From: Marsupella aquatica | Lineage: Eukaryota > Marchantiophyta | Assembly: GCA_973895155.1 (NCBI GenBank) | Contig: OZ316894.1 | Coordinates: 6,572,001 to 6,636,000 of the forward strand | Length of the DNA: 64,000 bases | Direction: 5' to 3' | Shown: positions 50,401 to 59,780 of the stretch, piece after piece | Numbering within the stretch: the first letter of the stretch is position 1 | Layout: each line of letters begins with the position of its first letter | The notes under the pieces: generated by a model | What the model was told of the DNA's origin: nothing | The model's database searches: none | Seen by the model: the letters and a program-made list of their open reading frames with translations, nothing else | Program-made: the position numbers and the translations under genes

Positions 50401-51122
50401 GCCGCATTGGTTAGCGCGGAATCATGAGCCGTTTCAAAGGATTCTTCAGAGAGACACGTCGGAATGGAAGGTTTGATGTCAGGAGACTTGCAACCCTTAG
50501 GATGTGACTCTGCCCTGCAATTGCTGTGGCACTGCTGCTTCATGGCAGACTGAGGAGACAAATACTGAGGCCTTTCTTCCTGGAGTGCCCTTTCGTCCTG
50601 AAGTTTACTGATTCTCGATTGGAGTTGCCCAATGGAACTGTCATACACTTGTAATTCCTCCTTCAAGTGAGACATTCTCAATTTTCGTAGCTCCTCAAAC
50701 CACGTCACGCCCCCGTCGAGGTCATCGTCCGGGGAAGAGACGCTGCTGCCACCGCCACTGCTGCCGCTGCTTGCAAACTTCCCTTTCAAGACATTGTATT
50801 TGAATTTGCACGCCTCTTCGGTGAAGCATGACGGGGAGATATTGAGAAGATCGGCTCGAGCTTTCAGCTCCGAAGCCACCAAGTTCCAATTGGTAACGCC
50901 ATGTTTCTTCACCGCACTCACCAGAAGTAACTCCGAACATGATCCCCATTCACTACTACTGCTGCTTCCACTGCTCCCACTGCTCCCGGGCCGTGACGAT
51001 TCTACCGTCTTGACCTGCTGCTCCTCCTGCAACCCACTCATACCGATGCCCTTACTACTACTGTCCTCATCCGTTCCCTCTCCACGCAGAGTTTCCCATA
51101 TCCCAGGCCTTCGAGCGATCAT
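47424..51122 (-). CDS. SANT/MYB-like and bromodomain nuclear protein (1232 aa, one exon)
   Basis: This belongs to the plant family of large nuclear proteins with an N-terminal SANT/MYB-like domain and a C-terminal bromodomain, an architecture likened to the BRD8 subunit of the NuA4 histone acetyltransferase. Family membership is firm; complex membership is inference. Residues 58-117 form the SANT-like block (EWGSCSELLLVSAVKKHG, NWNLVASELKAR, EEACKFKYNVLKGKF). Residues 141-183 are a predicted coiled coil (WFEELRKLRMSHLKEELQVY). Residues 190-890 are acidic and low-complexity, with a hexapeptide repeat at about 359-403. Residues 893-1000 hold the bromodomain (APLFRQRQEYQDNARYDRLV, RRHVDLSMVRSRL, FTNALVYN with the acetyl-lysine-binding Asn). 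The tail is basic and ends SKKRVRK, a likely nuclear localisation signal. The reading frame is uninterrupted and ends in TGA at 47426-47424. A 6-codon uORF overlaps the start codon. Confidence 0.88.
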   Translation of the reverse strand: MIARRPGIWETLRGEGTDEDSSSKGIGMSGLQEEQQVKTVESSRPGSSGSSGSSSSSEWGSCSELLLVSAVKKHGVTNWNLVASELKARADLLNISPSCFTEEACKFKYNVLKGKFASSGSSGGGSSVSSPDDDLDGGVTWFEELRKLRMSHLKEELQVYDSSIGQLQSRISKLQDERALQEERPQYLSPQSAMKQQCHSNCRAESHPKGCKSPDIKPSIPTCLSEESFETAHDSALTNAAEGASPAENIPVTSGDLDPQEFSVMEVEELGNQRDSPATSTPHRLGQDCTDEVVERGADMKIEQNMSLELPTREITPEKEPDKGEEQVFLTTSTDALQVRKDEIAIEEPDLEISASTADQGKVEDQANVEDQSVVEDQAVVEDRAILEDQAVGEDQATVGYQAIEEKPSETPPGEADAQVRGDGVDSAVAHDMAMPEKVATVGWEDRAAGTDSEPDMAMSTSCPQPELPSTSTAVDTPEDLLARDSVDSLEALGVASGASSPCRALEREARNSTGTFDVDSSSKRESRWSRLGLSYGRAEKEKRLKAKEEAKLKQMSRPQLAKPEDHQLSESTIEEAAILEVQETDIKDTSIPLEQSEKGRNSSLMGEAIAESLKQDVVVPDSPTPAIAGDGADNCVQCSGLSSESHPTNPVDVDDRPSHTDVNGFHPAGSYLVLSKGVEPSSPEDEIPLLTVALGPDPELAELRPSDVITEVEPRKATLESSPNPKSEEVSKERNLMEETAVQAAEIPNEVKSASSSMIPSETDVKSEDAIQEVDNLMMESEVVEVRKDDEGKEDEVVGMVIEGNEGETPETDLGISRSVDEGVPEIVETKGSENRQEHSRDRPEAGEVQQPFPDCTDNQIDKSEVGSSMDSIEDMSPSSRKNRREPKVPGKFLPLLECLRVICAHKFAPLFRQRQEYQDNARYDRLVRRHVDLSMVRSRLEDGAYSGSVEFFRDLLLIFTNALVYNSSDSQEYVGAKALRSCALTEMDKILQTEALLKQNGPATRKREVRKSMEVHKARVSNNSAGSEVRKKGILKGNTESPAALDSQGGAKSAHIPFEDTPHAGRSSNDNDVDRDLDVKIETTFKKAAANRVFKEETPRKESQKPEFLIESGNRVPGGSSGKKIRVDRDFQKTSLQGQVLADLRASGGRLNVESIGNKTTPAKMKDMSCIDIEKKGAPNNSCSLVSSGLSVEKQRTTPISRQSSTSRVSRYSKRGGDSTPSNSKKRVRK
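49915..50048 (-). repeat. 18-bp coding tandem repeat (VEDQAx hexapeptides) in the bromodomain protein
   Basis: About seven imperfect 18-bp units encode VEDQAN, VEDQSV, VEDQAV, VEDRAI, LEDQAV, GEDQAT and VGYQAI. The units are in frame, so changes in number would alter the acidic linker length without breaking the gene. Confidence 0.9.
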
Positions 51123-51139
51123 CCTTTCTCGTCAGACAT
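51119..51139 (-). promoter_or_regulatory. uORF overlapping the bromodomain-gene start (ATGA)
   Basis: An upstream ATG at 51139-51137 opens MSDEKG and stops at TGA 51121-51119, which shares two bases with the main ATG at 51122-51120. Ribosomes using this uORF would terminate exactly on the main start, a configuration suited to termination-reinitiation or to repression. It depends on the transcript starting upstream of 51139 and on no intron falling in between. Confidence 0.6.
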
Positions 51140-53110
51140 GTTCAGCGGTCACAGGCAACTCCCAGCCCATCCAAGCAGTAAATTTCTCGACCTACCACGC
51201 TCTGAACATAAAAATGGGACAGCACAAACCACCAACCATTCCATCATTCCTCAGCCACCCAGATCAGTTGATTAAGGAAAAACAATCACTTATCCACATC
51301 CAAGGCGTGGAAGCATTGCAACTTGAAGGGATAATATTGAATAGAACCGTTCTCGTTGTGAGGCAGCATGAGGATACAAAGACGGTGTCAGAAGGGAAAG
51401 TTGATCGACACTATGATTTACGACCAAACGAGGAGAAACCACCATTACAAATCTCCTGAAAGAATGTGTAATCACCTGTTCCATGGGTAGTAGTAGCAGT
51501 TTTCATATACATGCTTCTCGGAGAGAGATCGCAAAACCGTCTGCTGACGCCCACCGCTCGCTACGTTGGAACACAGTTGGTTCGTCGGCTTTCTGTTACC
51601 CCTGTCGAGACGAATATTCTACACCCTGTCCAATGCGTAGTATTGTCGCCTCCACATATCCACATCCATCTTAATCCTTAGCATTTTCCATCAGCCCGGG
51701 AACCACTCTTTGTGCCTTTCTCATCCCTTCAACTCTAGCATGCAACCTGCCCTAATGTACACTGGTTTTTCGTACTGGCAAGCCGATCTTCGAGAGACAT
51801 CCACAAAATCGACAAACCGACATCGGATCTGGGGCTTTCGACCTCAATCTCCGAAATCTCCCGGTCCCCGCGAGTCCACCCCTCTTCTACAATATTTTCG
51901 GTCTTGTAGGTCCAACAAAAAGAATCCTTTGAGCTCTTGCCAAGGAAGAGGTGTCGTCACACGTCTCTTCCGCCAGATCTGAAGGACAACCTCTCCAGAT
52001 TCCTCCCGAGCAAGGACCTGCTCTTCTCTTGGGACGCAGAAAGATGGCTACATGCCAAGGCCGTCCATGTCTCGCGGAATGATGTGCACAACTGTTTCCG
52101 TATCCCCCGAGGGACTCGCTAACGCCAGCTCCAAGCCCCAGAACAGGAATGGAAAGACGCGGAGGACAGTCGTAAACAACAGCGAAGGTCAACCACCACT
52201 GGTATTTTCAATGGCCGAGGGGTGGGAGGAGGAAGGGCAGCAAGGAGAATTACTGTATTCGGTCCTCTACGGCCGGCCAGCCCCGCCCACAACAGCAGCA
52301 ATGGACTTCATAGATTCATGGTCCCTACTGCAAAGCACCCGCCCCTGCACGGCATTAAAAGCCAGAGAGGGGAAGTTTCGAAACACACCTGCAGCTCCAA
52401 CAGACTGTCTGGTAGCGGCGAAGGGAAAGGAAGTACCCGTCCAGCCGCTTGTTCCGTGCATCCGGGGACGAGTTAGTGGAAATCTACGAATGATCAACCG
52501 ATCCTTACCCCCAACTTCCTCGTGACAGATTGATCAACCCCTCAGTACGAGGACGAGGTGGTAGTAATTAGTGGCTGTCGCTCGATTGGGTTGGCTTGCT
52601 TCCTGCTGGCCTTGACTGTGCCAAGTCGGGGTTGTGGGGGGATCTGGCTTGGCTTGGCTGGGCTTGGCTTGCTTTGCGATGATTCTCTCGTCGGCCTGTC
52701 TGCTTTATGAGATCAGTTGGCTTTCTTGTTGACGTCGTCCAGCAGTTGAGCGAGGAGCTTCAATGTACTGTAGTCCTCGTCGATGTGGCGTCTAGACCAG
52801 AGAATAGAAATGAGATGGTCAGATGGAAGTAGTGGAAGAACGAAAAGAAGAGGACACAACAGATAAGAAAACGAAAGGCGTGGTCAGCGGATTGCTGATT
52901 GCTTTCCTCCATCCCGAAGGAAGGAAAGTCGTTCTTTCCATTCCTCCAAGACACGCATCTTACGAGAAAACGGTTCTCTAGTCTTCTCGTCTTCGTCGCT
53001 TGTCAGCAAACAACAGTTCAGTAAACAACAGTGGCGTTGTACACCAGTACTTGTCTGAAGCTCCAAGTCAAATTTACCAAAACAAGGGAATTAAAAAATC
53101 ATGGGATCTC
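51140..53110. other. Upstream region of the bromodomain gene, no other gene confirmed
   Basis: This is GC-richer than the distal flanks and likely holds the promoter and 5' leader of the minus-strand bromodomain gene. Overlapping ORFs on both strands at 51887-52525 are short, contradict each other and match no family. A run of GGCTT/GGCTGG repeats lies near 52640-52675. Confidence 0.4.
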
Positions 53111-53142
53111 TTTCTTCGCGCCGTCGTGCATGGAAGCGCGGG

Positions 53143-53225
53143 GGGCGGGAATCGAACCCGTGACTGCCGAATTTTCCATCCGTCACGGTACAGGAGAATG
53201 ATATGGCTCAGGAACTTACGCGCGC
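53143..53225 (-). other. tRNA-like 3' segment (T-arm/box B), not a complete tRNA
   Basis: The minus strand contains GGGTTCGATTCCCGCC, a perfect Pol III box B and T-loop with paired stem bases, preceded by CCGTGAC and GTCACGG as an inverted pair around a 17-base loop. A T6 tract on the same strand lies about 45 bases downstream. The 5' half does not form a normal D-arm, and the acceptor arms (GCGCGCG against the 3' side) pair badly. It could be a tRNA pseudogene, a SINE head or another small Pol III RNA. Confidence 0.35.
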
Positions 53226-53989
53226 TTTTTCCACGTTCCTTTTACGCCCTTCTTTTGCCCCCGTTCTGCCGCTCGTCATTATTATTAAAGAGCAAAAAAA
53301 CCAGGAACTATCCGTACGGGGACTTTACCGAGTACCGACAATTCACGCACCGCTTGGTTGTTGTTTATTTGTTCCTAATCGACGTGTCAGTGTATCCCAC
53401 GTACAGTAGATATTCAGAGTTCACTCCCCGAAATTGGTCCCTGGAAGTGCCTTCGCGTTAGTCGTGAGCAGCCCCACCCTATATGCCCGGGAGTCCTGCT
53501 CATCGTTTCAAGGTTACGAATTTTAGAAGAAAAATAAAATCTAAGGGGGGCTTTGACTAGTTAGCACGTGGGGCACAAATCTTTGCAGTTCACCAATTAC
53601 AAACGTGAGGTACGGTACAGTGCATCCACTAAATTAAAATGTGTGAGCCCAAATGTGTACCCTGAAGTTTAAATGTCTTAATCAAATTGTGTAAACTACA
53701 CTTAGAATGTCTGAACCAAAACGTGGTGCCAAGTGTGGAGATAACAAATGCAAGACCTTGAATAGAGGTGGACTATCTTAGAGTATCTACTGTAAAAATT
53801 TTGAAGAAAAACCATGGACACATCAGAGAAAAGGGAACCACAAGGGACCCACCAGCAGGTGATTAGGATATAAAGTTTTGCCAGATTGTGCCCCCAAGTT
53901 TATATGAAACCTGTTCCCACATTTGAATGGCTAGGATTGCAGGTCAACTAGAGAAAAACAAACAAAAGACAGCCCACCGAGTTCTTGTA
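53226..53989. other. Intergenic DNA, no gene recognised
   Basis: AT-rich sequence with short ORFs only; nothing supported. Confidence 0.35.
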
Positions 53990-54545
53990 AAACACCCCTT
54001 AAGTGTTGGGTCTAATATTCTCCACTTTTGGAACGGGGAGCACATTGTGTGTGTAACCTCTTGGCCCAAATTTTTCCTGTTTGGGCCTGGTGCTCTCCAG
54101 TCTATGAGTGAGAAATGGGCAAAAGGAATAATGTGTATTTTCCAAGTGTTGGTCTTCTCTTTTGTCTCCTCTGTTGAAATGGGGGGCACTTCCTGGCATT
54201 CACCTCTGGCCCCTTTTTTGGTTTGGGCCTGGTGCTCTTCAATCTAAGAGTGAGAAATGGGCAAAAGGGAGAATGTGTCCTTTCCAAGTGTTGGGTCTTC
54301 TCTTCTCGTCTCCTCTTTTGAAATGGGGGGGCACAGCCTGGGAGTCACCTCTGGCCCCTTTTTTGGTTTGGGCTGGCTGCTCTCCGGTGTTCGAGTGAGA
54401 GATGGGCAAAAGGGAAAATCTGTTTTTTTTCTATGTGTTAGGTCTACTCTTTTCCACTTTTGGAATGTGGGGCACTTCTGAGGAGTCCCCTCTAGCCCCT
54501 TCAAAAAATTCCTGTTAGGGTTGGGGTTTGGGCCTGGGGCTCTCT
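53990..54545. repeat. Four tandem units of about 140 bp
   Basis: Units begin near 54000, 54142, 54285 and 54431 with AAGTGTTGGGTCT (or TATGTGTTAGGTCT). They share GAAATGGGGGGCAC, CACCTCTGGCCCCTTTTTTG, GTTTGGGCCTGGTGCTCT and GAGTGAGAAATGGGCAAAAG. The middle two are most alike; the last is truncated. Short ORFs on both strands over this stretch are by-products. Confidence 0.9.
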
Positions 54546-54625
54546 ACTTTTCGCCCTCCTTCACCCTGGCCCTCCCCCATCTTGGCCCTCACCCTCTTAA
54601 CAGTGGTTTTTGCAACAATAACATC

Positions 54626-54670
54626 CTCAAGGGATCACTATATGGAAAGTTGTACATCACGTGTGACGGT
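54626..54670. mobile_element. MITE end fragment, same family as 19960-20286
   Basis: CTCAAGGGATCACTATATGG and the following GTACATCACGTGTGACG match the complement of the right end of copy B (CTCGGGGGGGTCACTATATGG, then ACATCGCGTGCGACG). No convincing partner end was found, so it is probably truncated. Confidence 0.6.
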
Positions 54671-54864
54671 CTGGGTTATTTATGACCCCTTTAATCATTT
54701 TAAGTAAAGTTGTACAACACCCATCATATATATAATTAGTGACACATCATTATGTATTTTCTAGCTAAAAAACATTATATATACATCACAACTTAATAAG
54801 TATCTCTCAAAATGATTAAAATGACCCTTACTTTGCTACTGACACTTGAACGTGTGAGCACCTG

Positions 54865-54910
54865 CCCCCCCCCCCCCCCCAAAAAAAATAACTAACTAAC
54901 TAACTAACTA
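54865..54910. repeat. C16-A8 homopolymers followed by (TAAC)n
   Basis: Sixteen C, eight A and then about six units of TAAC/AACT. It is adjacent simple-sequence DNA of uncertain length, with no structure around it that would explain it. Confidence 0.9.
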
Positions 54911-55483
54911 ATGACACAGTCAACATGAGTATCCAGTAGACACTGCCATAAAGACGACACTTCTTTGCCTCTCCTGTATTTCTTTGTCTCACCTCAACAA
55001 TGCATGGACATTGTGCACGCATGGGCATGGGCAAATTATTGCACCATTCATAACATGGTTGCAGCAACTATCATGCACCGATCAGGTATTAGGCTAGTTG
55101 TGACATAAAATAGGGTGTGAAGCTGCAGACAGCTTGTGCCAATGGATGCCCCCCAAAATGTCAGTTTGGATTCATCGCCTGGATTGGTGTATAAAGGGTT
55201 CATGGTTACCTCGTTGTTCTCACATAGCATAGCAATTTGTGTAACCTTGCCTTATTGAGCAGAAAACTCAAAAAGCCTGGTCAAGCTCAAGAGGAAACCA
55301 CATAAAGAGTCACAAAGTGGCATTGGTATGGAGATCCCAAAGGGGACCCCAAAAATCCGATAGCCTCGGCCCTTCCAAGAATAATGAAAATCTGAGCCCT
55401 TTGTAGTGAGACAAACGCTCATTGTCTAAAGAATGCAATGAGAACCAAAACTGGGGGATAAGCTTTTTGCTCTACACAAAGAC
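54911..55483. other. Intergenic DNA, no gene recognised
   Basis: AT-rich sequence with one short minus-strand ORF (55048-55230) of no known family. Confidence 0.35.
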
Positions 55484-55492
55484 CACACATCC

Positions 55493-55776
55493 TCGGGGGT
55501 TTCACTTCCACAAAAATGACATATCACGTGCGATGAAGGATAGGGTCATTTTATTGGTTGTAAGGGAAGACTTAAGAATTTTTGTAGAATAACAATAGGG
55601 TCTTTTAATTCAATTTTGAGACTTATAAGAACATTAGGGCCTTTTTAATCCAATTTTTGGAATATTCCAAATTTATAGGGGTTAAAAAATAATAATTTTT
55701 TCTTACATTTTAGGGGGTCCGAGGCCTAAAAATGTCGCAGGTGATGGGGAGGTCCCCATATAGTGAGACCCCTGAG
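55493..55776. mobile_element. MITE, Mutator-like family, complete copy C (284 bp)
   Basis: The left end TCGGGGGTTTCAC and right end GTGAGACCCCTGAG are inverted, and the element is flanked by a perfect 9-bp duplication CACACATCC (55484-55492 and 55777-55785). Inside the left end CATATCACGTGCGATGAAGG matches copy B. The interior matches copy A (TTTTGAGACTTATAAGA, GGAATATTCCAAA, TTTTAGGGGG). It is non-coding. Confidence 0.88.
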
Positions 55777-56981
55777 CACACATCCCCACAAGAAAAGAGT
55801 TTATATCCACTATTTCTATATATAATTGAGATTAAATAAGAAACTTTCTCTTTATGCCATGCTAGAGATTATAAGTTTGGAAAAGCAATTATAAGGAACA
55901 CTTCTCCCTTTGCCCACCTATACAGATTGTCCAAGATATCATGTTTTGATCAATCATACCATATCCCCATTCACTTTGATAGACAATGGCCCTAGATTGA
56001 TGGGATGTGCGTTCTTAGGTGACTGACTCTGACCCACTTGATCATCTCCCTTGACCATCTCCTTCCTCTAGCTTGGTGACCCCAGTGGCTGGCCCACAAA
56101 ACCCACCAGCAGGTTTCTTTTGCCCCCAAGGTTTTGGTTTCCCTTTCTCTGCTGGCTTTTGCCACTAAGGTCATTTGAATTCAATTGATGCTCCATGCAT
56201 GACCTTGTCTAAAAAAAACCTGTTACTTGTAAACATTTATATATCAAACTGCCAAAAAGCAGGAGGTGCTCAACTGGAAGACATGATCCCACAGGCCAAA
56301 AACCCAATCAAGCAAGAACTAGAAAAAGGTGTACATATGGTATGTGGTTTCTCCAAATTTTTTTATTCTAAATATATGATATCAAAGAGGTGCATACGAA
56401 CTGAACACAAGTGTGGTTATTCTATGAAATGAAGCTCGGATGGAATCTGATGTTGGCAAAGATGTCCAGATGGAGTTTGTGAAAGCTCCAGGTGGAATTT
56501 CTAACAATGTAACTCAAACTGAATAGGTCAAAGTCAGACACCTAGGAGTCTGACCTATTCTCGGTGTTCTCCTCAGCTCTCAAATTTTGAAAACCCACCA
56601 GGACTCATCATGGCTCTTGGAAACAAGCCATGGGAACTGAACAAGCTTTGTTGCACCTCAATTTCTGCCTTGTTCAGATCAGATTTCAGAAAGTTGTGCT
56701 ATAAGTGGGGCTATAATGCCATCCTACACTGTTTACCATATTTTGTATCACAACTTATTATTTTAGTCTCCGTGCGTAAATAGTCTCACACACACTAATA
56801 GGGTGCGTGTACAAATATATCCCCCAAAAATATAAAACTGAGTTCCTTATTAGTCTCCTGTAGATTAATAAAAAAATATTACTATGCTAAGACAAAAGTT
56901 TGTGTTTTCATGTGAGAGTATAAAGGAATGTTTCTTTGAAAACTCATGTATGACTTCTACAAAACCAGGGTCAAGCTTAGG

Positions 56982-57139
56982 ACCAAAGTATACACTCCTG
57001 GCCACAACCTTGCCTACATTTTTGCTAAATCTCTACCCTGAACTTCCCTCAACCCTCCCTACCAAAGTATACACTCCTGGCCACAACTTTGCCTAAATTT
57101 TTGCTATATCTCTACCCTGAACTTCCCTCAACCCTCCCT
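56982..57139. repeat. 79-bp tandem duplication
   Basis: Two nearly identical units start ACCAAAGTATACACTCCTGG at 56982 and 57061 and end CCTCAACCCTCCCT. There are only a few mismatches, so the duplication is recent. Confidence 0.95.
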
Positions 57140-57979
57140 ATACTTGGCCGGCCCTATCCATAACCTAAACACTTCACAAAATGTTTTTTGCCCAATCTTG
57201 CAACATTCTCACCAAATGTTTTGTTCTATTTCTCAATTTTTTGAATCTCAACATTCTCCACAAATGGATTTCCATTCTGCATGGCCTCTAATATTTGCAT
57301 TTGCTCAATCTTGACTTAGAGTGAGGACTATAGGGAGGACTCAAATTTTGTCATTTCTGGTGGGCAAAGCAGTATCATGATCGTAAGTCTCACAGGAGGG
57401 TCCCGGTCTATCATAGAGGTTTTCATTGTGTAAAAGACATTGTTGTGCAAACACTGTTGGGAAAGAAAATATACTGTTATGTAAACTAACTTCTTGCAGA
57501 AAGAAGGTGGGAGAGAAGGTAGTTTCTGGCAAGAGGTGCATGCTCAAGAAAGATCAAAAGACAGATAGAGGCTCTATATAGGCTTCCATAAGAAAAAGTG
57601 GCACAATGACCCCATAAGACACCATAATGAATGATTGATTCCTGGTTAGGTTTGGAGTCTTTGCCAAATGTCATAAACATGATGCTCTCAGGATTCATTG
57701 ACACAATCGAGGGGACCTTGGTCTGGGAGGTGGGAGGATCGAGGAGGACAAATCCTCCTTGATTTTCCCCCCTTCCTTTTCTCCTAGATCCCCTCCCTTT
57801 TCCTAGTTTATTTGTGCCTGAGCCCTTTTCCAGTTTCTTTGTGCCTCCTCCTTTGTTTTGCTTCCTTCCCAATTTATTTTGCCATGCAAATTAGTAAGAA
57901 GATCACTGCCAAAGAAACGGGAGTGTATATTATATAGTTTAATACTAATGAAAAGAATTAAATGTTTTTGTATAAGAAA

Positions 57980-58142
57980 ATTATTCTCGTTTAAATACAA
58001 TTTTGAGACTTATAACTAAACTTCAAACTAATATTTAGAATTTTCCAATAATATACTGAATTATTTAGGGTAGTTACGGGTATTTGGGCCCTTCAAAACA
58101 TCACATGTGATGAGGCCTCCATATATTAGTGAGACCCCTGAG
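57980..58142. mobile_element. MITE right-half fragment, same family as copy C
   Basis: The order TTTTGAGACTTATAA, GAATTTTCCAATA, TTAGGG, ACATCACATGTGATG and ATTAGTGAGACCCCTGAG matches the right half of copy C. The left terminal sequence is absent upstream, so it is truncated or has diverged. Confidence 0.7.
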
Positions 58143-58241
58143 GAGCACAATCACCTGACCATCAAGAGCGTACCACAAGTTGACCACCGGACTAGGGAAC
58201 CCATGATTAGCAAGGAGGTAATTGTTGAAGCCTAAGTGGAA

Positions 58242-59202
58242 TTTTACTATCCTGTCCCCCAAACTGAGCTCAATTATTAACCTACCCCCAAAATTATATA
58301 TATTAATTGCTAGGTTACCCCTCATTATGTAGATATGAGTTACTTTCACTCTTCTAGGTAACCCAGGTGGGTTCTTATTGGTGGATTGACACATGGTGAG
58401 GCGCTATTGGTTCCACCTTACCCTGACTGAGTTTACCCTCAGCCGACTGGCTCTTTCCCATTTTTTGAATGAGCCCTGCACCAAACATGGCTGGCCTGTC
58501 CCCCTCTCAAGTTTCAATCCCGATGACCCAGCTAGAATCAGTAGGCCCAAATGTGGGTTTGTTTACACATGGAAAATATGTATACCTTTGGGGCCTCTTT
58601 AAGTTAATTAGAGTAGTGGAGTAAGGTGAATCATCGGGACCCAAAGATCATCAGGCCCCTATGGAGTGTGGGACCCTATTTTTGAAGGGAAATTGCAGCA
58701 CCCAGCCAACCAGGTTGCCACGGTTGGGATTGAAACTTGTAGCCAGCCCTGCTCGGTGCAGGGCTTGTTCAAAAAATGGGAAAGAGCGAGCCAGGTCAAG
58801 GTATACTCGGCCAGGGTAGGGTGGAGCCAATGCCGTCTCACCACATGTTAGTCCATTAATGAAATATCAACTTGGGTTGCCTAAAATGGTTAATGTAACC
58901 CTTATATACAGTATAGGGGGCAACCTAACAACTAAAATAATTTTGGGGTAGGTTAATAATCCTTGGTGCAGGGCTTGTTCAAAAAATGGGAAAGAGCGAG
59001 CCAGGTGAAGGTATACTCGGCCAGGGTAGGGTGGAGCCAATGTCACCTCACCACATGTTAGTCCATCAGTGAAATATCAACTTGGGTTGCCTAAAACTGT
59101 TAATGTAACCCTCATATACAATATAGGGGGCAACCTAACAACTGAAATAATGTTGGGGGTAGTTAATAATTTAGATCAGTTTTGGGGGACAGGATACTAA
59201 AA
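58242..59202. mobile_element. Foldback element with inverted arms of about 250 bp
   Basis: The left end TTTTACTATCCTGTCCCCCA and the complement of the right end TTTTAGTATCCTGTCCCCCA match. The arms continue through ATTATTAAC, ACCCCCA, CTAGGTTACC-type blocks, ACATGGTGAGG, CTCTTTCCCATTTTTTGAA and GCCCTGCACCAA. The right arm carries a 220-bp tandem duplication (58755-58974 and 58975-59190). There is no coding capacity and no clear target duplication. It is a non-autonomous DNA element or foldback MITE. Confidence 0.8.
58755..59190. repeat. 220-bp tandem duplication inside the foldback element
   Basis: GGTGCAGGGCTTGTTCAAAA starts both units (58755 and 58975), which remain highly similar over their whole length. 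The left arm of the element has a single inverted counterpart, so the duplication arose in the right arm. Confidence 0.9.
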
Positions 59203-59489
59203 AGCTGTTCCAAGAGATGATGCTTGTAACTTGCTAATGTTGACATGTAACATTTCGCCCGTAAAACAGAATCGAGATGTCTAATCCAATTTAAGCATCT
59301 ATCCACTTGGCAAACGCAGGAACTTGCGGAAGAGTTCCTCACCAATCAGAGTAATTACAGGTTCCAGGCTTATCATAAAGTCGACCTCAATTTCCCTCTC
59401 TCGCTCGCCAGCTACTGTGCAATCGCACTTGTCATGAATCGCAGATGAGATGAAAGCTCGGATGATTTCATGTCTCTGCCTAACTGGCC

Positions 59490-59780
59490 TACTCCATTCT
59501 ACTGCACAGAACTTCATATCTCATGCTTAGGTGGGACGAAAGCAGAAAGCAGAGGGCCGACTTCCTATCTCCATTCTACTCCACAGAACTCCATATCTCA
59601 AACTTAGGTGGGACGAAAGCAGAGGTCTGAGTGCCTAACTCTGTTTCACGCCATTGCCTCAATCGCAGGTGGGGCGAAAGCAAGGGTTGTCTGTGATCTA
59701 TCTCTCCGTTCCTGCTCAACTGCGTTGTACGCCATTTCGCTCGATCTTTGGTGGGACTTGACAAAGCAGGGGTTGTCTCT
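59490..59780 (+). promoter_or_regulatory. Repeated GGTGGGRCGAAAGCAG boxes upstream of the plastid-protein gene
   Basis: Versions of GGTGGGACGAAAGCAG occur at about 59530, 59607, 59669 (GGTGGGGCGAAAGCAA) and 59750 (GGTGGGACTTGACAAAGCAG), spaced 62-82 bases. The first two sit in a longer duplication with CTCCATTCTACTSCACAGAA. The series ends about 160 bases before the ATG at 59934. It could be duplicated promoter elements or leader sequence. Confidence 0.5.

Larger units (their letters stand above)
55786..58241. other. Intergenic DNA with repeat fragments, no gene recognised
   Basis: It contains a 79-bp tandem duplication (56982-57139) and the right half of another MITE copy (about 57980-58142). 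The minus-strand ORF at 57486-57872 has a low-complexity Lys/Gly-rich start and no known family. Confidence 0.4.

Noticed and set aside
50794-51459. 221-codon plus-strand ORF
   Set aside because: It is antisense to the start of the bromodomain gene and its leader. Its Leu/Pro/Ser-rich composition is what the complement of a Ser/Glu-rich coding stretch gives.
52052-52525. 157-codon plus-strand ORF
   Set aside because: Overlaps other open frames on both strands, matches no family and shows no splice partners. It lies in the presumed promoter region of the bromodomain gene.
53143-53225. Complete tRNA gene
   Set aside because: Only the T-arm is convincing. The acceptor and D arms do not pair, so it was recorded as tRNA-like rather than tRNA.
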